Below are positions 60,501-64,000 of a stretch of 64,000 nt of DNA, piece after piece; position 1 is the stretch's first letter, and the number at the start of each line of letters is the position of its first letter. The position numbers and the translations under genes were made by a program. This stretch comes from Chondrosia reniformis (taxonomy: Eukaryota > Porifera > Demospongiae > Chondrillida > Chondrillidae): NCBI GenBank assembly GCA_947172415.1, contig OX359189.1, positions 6,152,501 through 6,216,500 of the forward strand. Reading direction: 5' to 3'. The notes beneath the pieces were generated by a model. The model did no database searches. It saw nothing but the letters and a program-made list of their open reading frames with translations, and had not been told where the DNA came from.

Positions 60501-63500
60501 AAACAACCTGGGGAGTTACACCTGCTCCTGCATGTCTGGCTACACACTTGCTGAGGATAGACTTTCTTGTGAAGGTAACAAAAGAGGATGTTTACATCCA
60601 TACTCTATTAAATAGCAATGTTTTTGCTTACCTTTAAATTAGACATTAATGAATGCCTAGCCATTGGTAGAAACTGTAGTCATAGATGTGTCAATAGTAG
60701 GGGATCATATGAATGTGAATGCTTCATGGGATACACTCTCAATGTGGACAACTTTACTTGTACTGGTGAGTGTAGATAGTACCTAAAGTAAGTGTACATA
60801 TGAAATTATATTCCCATCCCATATGTATCTACTTCTTTGAAACATATTCTAATTTAACGATTTTGGTAATACTGCAACTTTAGATGTTGACGAGTGTAGC
60901 TTGGGAGTTCACAATTGCAGTGTAAATTGTGTAAACACTGAAGGGAGCTTTTCATGTTCTTGTCCATCTGGATACAGTTTGAACGAGGATGGGGTGTCTT
61001 GTGAAGGTTAGAACAGACATATGAGTTAATGATCATATATGTTTACATCATGTTTTGTACAGATGATGATGAGTGTGAACTTGGAACACACAACTGTAGT
61101 TCAAGATGTGAAAATACAGAAGGGTCATTTATTTGTTCCTGCGAATCTGGATATGAACTTGTTGATCAAGTCAATTGTAGAGGTAAGCTCATCAGTACTT
61201 ATTCTAATGTGATGTCAATATTAATGGTTTGTTGCTTTGTAGATATAAATGAATGTGAAGAAGGACAACATGGTTGTTCTCACATTTGTGAAAACACCTT
61301 AGGAAGCTATTCTTGTTTGTGCTTTTCTGGCTTCAGACTCTCTGAGGACCGTCTGTTTTGTGAAGGTTCGTAAAGAGAGATTCAAGCGTTTCCTCTGAAT
61401 TTATGTGCTATCATATCTTTAATTAGACATTAACGAATGCCTCACCATCGGTAGAAACTGTAGTCACAGATGTGTCAATAGTAAGGGATCATATGAATGT
61501 GAATGCTTCAAGGGATACACTCTCAATGTGGACAATTTCACTTGTACTGGTACGTGTTAGGGTTGTGTAGCCTATCAATATTATTCTGTTGTGATGAAGA
61601 CATTACTTGTACTTGGTAACTATCAGAGTGTACAACCACGTAAGCAACTACATATCCTACTTCTGTAAGCTACGTTCATACGTACATACCTTATTTTAAA
61701 TTTGGTAATATTGCTATTTTAGATGTTGATGAATGTAGCTTAGGAGTTCACAATTGCAGTGTAAATTGTTTGAACACTGAAGGGAGCTTTTCATGTTCTT
61801 GTCCATCTGGATACAGTTTGAGCGATGATGGGGTATCTTGTGAAGGTAAGATTGCTAAATAAGGAAAGTATTTTGCTGACCACAAGTACGTACATGATTT
61901 GACACACTATTGTAACTTGTTTTATTTCTGTCTTGAAATACTCTCTCAAGGGTACGTACCTTAATGCATAAATCTGCCTGGTATCATCTGATTTGCAGTT
62001 TATCTATTACGGTGATAATTGTGTGTTTGTATTTTTAGATGATAATGAATGTGAACTTGGAATTGACAACTGTAGCATGATTTGTGAGAATCTTCAGGGG
62101 TCCTTTATCTGTTCTTGTGAAACTGGATATAAGCTTGTTGATGAAGTACATTGCCAAGGTATGTATACAAAATATTGATTATTTTACATACTTTCAGATC
62201 CCTTGACACATATATTTTGAGAAAGCGTGTAGAGTAAAGTAAAGGATAGACGAATATCAAATGTGTTGATGTTGTAGATATAAATGAATGTGTCGAAGGA
62301 CAACATAAATGCACCCAAGTGTGTGAAAACAACCTGGGAAGTTACACCTGCTCCTGCATGTCTGGCTACACACTTGCTGAGGATAGACTTTCTTGTGAAG
62401 GTAACAAAAGAGGATGTTTACATCCATACTCTATTAAATGGCAATGTTTTTGCTTACCTTTAAATTAGACATTAATGAATGCCTAGCCATTGGTAGAAAC
62501 TGTAGTCACAGATGTGTCAATAGTAGGGGATCATATGAATGTGAATGCTTCATGGGATACACTCTCAATGTGGACAACTTTACTTGTACTGGTGAGTGTA
62601 GATAGTACCTAAAGTAAGTGTACATATGAAATTATATTCCCATCCCATATGTATCTACTTCTTTGAAACATATTCTAATTTAAAGATTTTGGTAATACTG
62701 CAACTTTAGATGTTGACGAGTGCAGCTTGGGAGTTCACAATTGCAGTGTAAATTGTGTGAACACTGAAGGGAGCTTTTCATGTTCTTGTCCATCTGGATA
62801 CAGTTTGAGCAAGGATGGGGTGTCTTGTGAAGGTTAGAACAGATATATGAGTTAATGATCATATACGTTTACATCATGTTTTGTACAGATGATGATGAGT
62901 GTGAACTTGGAACACACAACTGTAGTTCAAGATGTGAAAATACAGAAGGGTCATTTATTTGTTCCTGCGAATCTGGATATGAACTTGTTGATCAAGTCAA
63001 TTGTAGAGGTAAGCTCATCAGTACTTATTCTAATGTGATGTCAATATTAATGGTTTGTTGCTTTTTAGATATAAATGAATGTGAAGAAGGACAACATGGC
63101 TGTTCTCACATTTGTGAAAACACCTTAGGAAGCTATTCTTGTTTGTGCTTTTCTGGCTTCAGACTCTCTGAGGACCATCTGTTTTGTGAAGGTTCATAAA
63201 GAGAGATTCAAGCGTTTCCTCTGAATTTATGTATTATCATATCTTTAATTAGACATTAATGAATGCCTCACCATCGGTAGAAACTGTAGTCACAGATGTG
63301 TCAATAGTAAGGGATCATATGAATGTTCATGTTTCAAGGGATACACTCTCAATGTGGACAACTTTACTTGTACTGGTAAGTGTAGATAGTACCTAAAGTA
63401 AGTGTACATATGAAATTATATTCCCATCCCATATGTATCTACTTCTTTGAAACATATTCTAATTTAACGATTTTGGTAATACTGCAACTTTAGATGTTGA

Positions 63501-63979
63501 CGAGTGCAGCTTGGGAGTTCACAATTGCAGTGTAAATTGTGTAAACACTGAAGGGAGCTTTTCATGTTCTTGTCCATCTGGATACAGTTTGAGCGAGGAT
63601 GGGGTATCTTGTGAAGGTTAGAACAGATATACGTATGAGTTAATAATCATGTACGTTTACATCATGTTTTGTACAGATGATAATGAGTGTGAACTGGGGA
63701 CACACAACTGTAGTTCAAGATGTGAAAATACAGAAGGGTCATTTATTTGTTCCTGTGAATCTGGATATGAACTTGTTGATCAAGTTAATTGTAGAGGTAA
63801 GCTCATCAGTACTTATTCTAATGTAATCTTAATATTAATGGTTTGTTGCTTTGTAGATATAAATGAATGTACTGAGGGAAAACATAACTGTTCCCAAGTG
63901 TGTGAAAACAACCTGGGGAGTTACACCTGCTCCTGCATGTCTGGCTACACACTTGCTGAGGATAGACTTTCTTGTGAAG
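42572..63979 (+). CDS. Giant adhesion protein: cadherin-like, Ig2, FN3, at least 56 EGF (5' part)
   Basis: 64 exons in the window encode at least 2788 residues; the 3' end is outside. N-terminal exons are 42572-42592, 42667-42703, 42829-42888, 43243-43386, 43662-43991, 44094-44417, 44602-44904 and 45499-45792; EGF exons follow from 45922. Residues 1 to about 24 are a signal peptide split by introns ([17 protein letters not shown]). Then come a Cys-rich module (39-87), a cadherin-like module (88-197), two Ig domains (198-406), FN3 (407-504) and EGF repeats from 505. All junctions from the third exon on are phase 1. The protein is secreted or type I; the EGF chain suggests a calcium-stiffened extracellular rod, fibrillin- or hemicentin-like in kind. 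No transmembrane segment is seen in the window. Confidence 0.87.
43243..43386 (+). CDS. Cys-rich module exon of the giant protein
   Basis: 48 residues with eight Cys ([26 protein letters not shown]). It resembles an EGF- or furin-type Cys-rich unit, but the spacing is not that of the downstream EGF repeats. Phase 1-1. Confidence 0.7.
43662..43991 (+). CDS. Cadherin-like exon of the giant protein
   Basis: 110 residues. [17 protein letters not shown] near the start, [20 protein letters not shown] in the middle and a closing GTLKVNVIP follow the strand order of a cadherin repeat (N-terminal Thr-Pro-Gly turn, Ser-Gly-x-Val, LD-like motif). The calcium motifs DRE and DxND are absent, so the assignment is tentative and it may not bind calcium. 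Confidence 0.5.
44094..44904 (+). CDS. Two Ig domain exons of the giant protein
   Basis: 44094-44417 has ATFNCSY, then ISWFIDGQ and ELTCGFEL. 44602-44904 has FKLNCNFTL, then LLWVINDF and TYQCVLL. Each has the Cys-Trp-Cys signature of an Ig fold. Both are phase 1-1. Confidence 0.82.
45115..45127. repeat. 13-base poly-G tract
   Basis: A run of 13 G in the intron before the FN3 exon of the giant protein. It is a likely site of length variation and of assembly error. Confidence 0.9.
45499..45792 (+). CDS. FN3 exon of the giant protein
   Basis: 98 residues. [19 protein letters not shown] holds the B-strand Trp and the Pro-rich turn, then YVIEYRT, YTLSGL and [19 protein letters not shown] follow, ending at a GTTAGT donor. 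A standard fibronectin III domain. Confidence 0.88.
45922..51781 (+). CDS. EGF exons 1-17 of the giant protein
   Basis: Exons 45922-46038, 46105-46227, 46352-46471, 46776-46895, 47009-47128, 47383-47505, 47579-47698, 47839-47958, 48309-48431, 48815-48934, 49591-49713, 50044-50169, 50453-50575, 50880-51002, 51096-51218, 51425-51547, 51647-51781. Each encodes one repeat opening D-I/V-D/N-E-C, with a C-x-N-x-x-G-S-Y-x-C core and a closing C-x-G. Exon 14 opens DIDDC. Exon 12 ([14 protein letters not shown]) and exon 17 (45 codons) are slightly long. Confidence 0.88.
48220..48250 (-). other. Decayed hammerhead-like core in an EGF intron
   Basis: Minus strand: CTGAGGA (one change from CTGATGA), a strong GGTC/GACC helix, GAAAC and then GTTC. 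One core substitution should greatly reduce cleavage. It lies between EGF exons 8 and 9. Confidence 0.5.
52187..59397 (+). CDS. EGF exons 18-35 of the giant protein
   Basis: Exons 52187-52309, 52644-52766, 53335-53457, 53547-53669, 53750-53869, 54255-54377, 55177-55299, 55485-55607, 55825-55947, 56040-56162, 56540-56662, 56783-56899, 56997-57119, 57540-57662, 57912-58037, 58263-58382, 58925-59047, 59278-59397. Most match the calcium-binding pattern. Exon 19 opens DVFDC and exon 32 (57912) opens EVNPC, so those two probably do not bind calcium. The intron after exon 19 holds a SINE, and the 800-base intron after exon 23 holds an (AAT)n tract. Confidence 0.87.
52844..52988 (+). mobile_element. 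tRNA-derived SINE, copy 3
   Basis: The head (52844-52914) has GTAATTG, TAGCTCAGTAG and a changed B-box (GTTTTGATTC). The tail TCTTTTGTGTTTCCCTCTTA, then TGTTGTTTGAT and GATTGTGGTTTG is shared with copies 1 and 2. It sits in the intron after EGF exon 19 and is older (more diverged) than the other copies. Confidence 0.6.
54592..54770. repeat. (AAT)n tract and dispersed repeat fragments
   Basis: (AAT)n at 54592-54613 leads into a segment with AAAAGCACTATATAGGCC and GACCCATGAGTCACTATA, akin to 36320-36385 and 58508-58565 (CATGTAGCACTATA). 54722-54770 carries CTCACTGATGTCCCCTGAGG, related to 41936-41981 (inverted) and 52376-52425. All lie in non-coding DNA. Confidence 0.5.
59474..63979 (+). CDS. 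EGF exons 36-56 of the giant protein, recently expanded
   Basis: Exons 59474-59596, 59665-59787, 59896-60018, 60213-60332, 60452-60574, 60643-60765, 60884-61006, 61063-61182, 61243-61365, 61427-61549, 61723-61845, 62039-62158, 62278-62400, 62469-62591, 62710-62832, 62889-63008, 63069-63191, 63253-63375, 63494-63616, 63677-63796, 63857-63979. They fall into a few repeating subtypes ([53 protein letters not shown]) that cycle in order. The exons at 61243 and 63069 use a weak donor (GTTCGT, GTTCAT). The gene runs on past the window. Confidence 0.88.
60213..63860. repeat. 1826-bp tandem duplication of EGF exons and introns
   Basis: Seven successive exon starts recur at a constant offset of 1826 (60213/62039, 60452/62278, 60643/62469, 60884/62710, 61063/62889, 61243/63069, 61427/63253). 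Introns match almost as well as exons. The protein segments from 61063 and 62889 differ by about one residue over two repeats. An older offset of 978-988 bases links 59474-60018 with 60452-61006. Confidence 0.92.
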
Positions 63980-64000
63980 GTAACAAAAGAGAATGTTTAC

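Overview
The window is AT-rich, intron-rich metazoan DNA. Secreted and receptor proteins here are built from symmetrical phase 1 exons: EGF, Ig, fibronectin III, adhesion-GPCR cassettes. The small introns, a p85-like SH2 joined to a Death domain, very long EGF arrays and Penelope-type hammerhead motifs suggest a sponge (Amphimedon-like) or another early-branching animal. That placement is inference. I built all gene models by hand from splice signals, reading phase and domain logic; the four main models keep phase across every junction.

Layout. 1-4277 (+): 3' half of a gene encoding an SH2 domain, a linker and a C-terminal Death domain. Its intron inside the SH2 domain is filled by about 64 copies of a 43-bp minisatellite. 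4278-8170: intergenic, with a small inverted-terminal-repeat element and a 105-bp tandem array in which every unit is a hairpin. 8176-10760 (+): a duplicated copy of the SH2 gene with its own 43-bp array, broken by a stop codon, an insertion and a deletion that removed the Death domain.

11677-24734 (-) and 26433-36592 (-): two tandem adhesion GPCR genes (28 and 27 exons; 1015 and 964 aa). Each has a signal peptide, an FN3-type domain, EGF repeats, a GAIN domain with a GPS cleavage motif (HLT), a 7TM domain and a cytoplasmic tail. Nearly all 7TM exons have equal lengths in the two genes. 37809-40025 (+): a five-exon, 443-aa single-pass membrane protein that I do not recognise, with tyrosine motifs in its tail.

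42572 to beyond 64000 (+): 5' part of a giant gene. It has a signal peptide, a Cys-rich module, a cadherin-like module, two Ig domains, one FN3 domain and at least 56 calcium-binding-type EGF repeats, one per exon. The last ~4.5 kb contains a recent 1826-bp tandem duplication carrying several EGF exons. The theme is cell-surface recognition and signalling: adhesion GPCRs, a large adhesive matrix or receptor protein, an orphan receptor, and an SH2/Death adaptor.

Mobile and structural DNA includes a tRNA-derived SINE (three clear copies), hammerhead ribozyme cores inside long inverted repeats (one with an intact core and perfect stem II, one near-intact, two decayed), short inverted-terminal-repeat elements, a decayed gag fragment with a SCAN-like segment, several dispersed repeats and many TACGTA palindromes.
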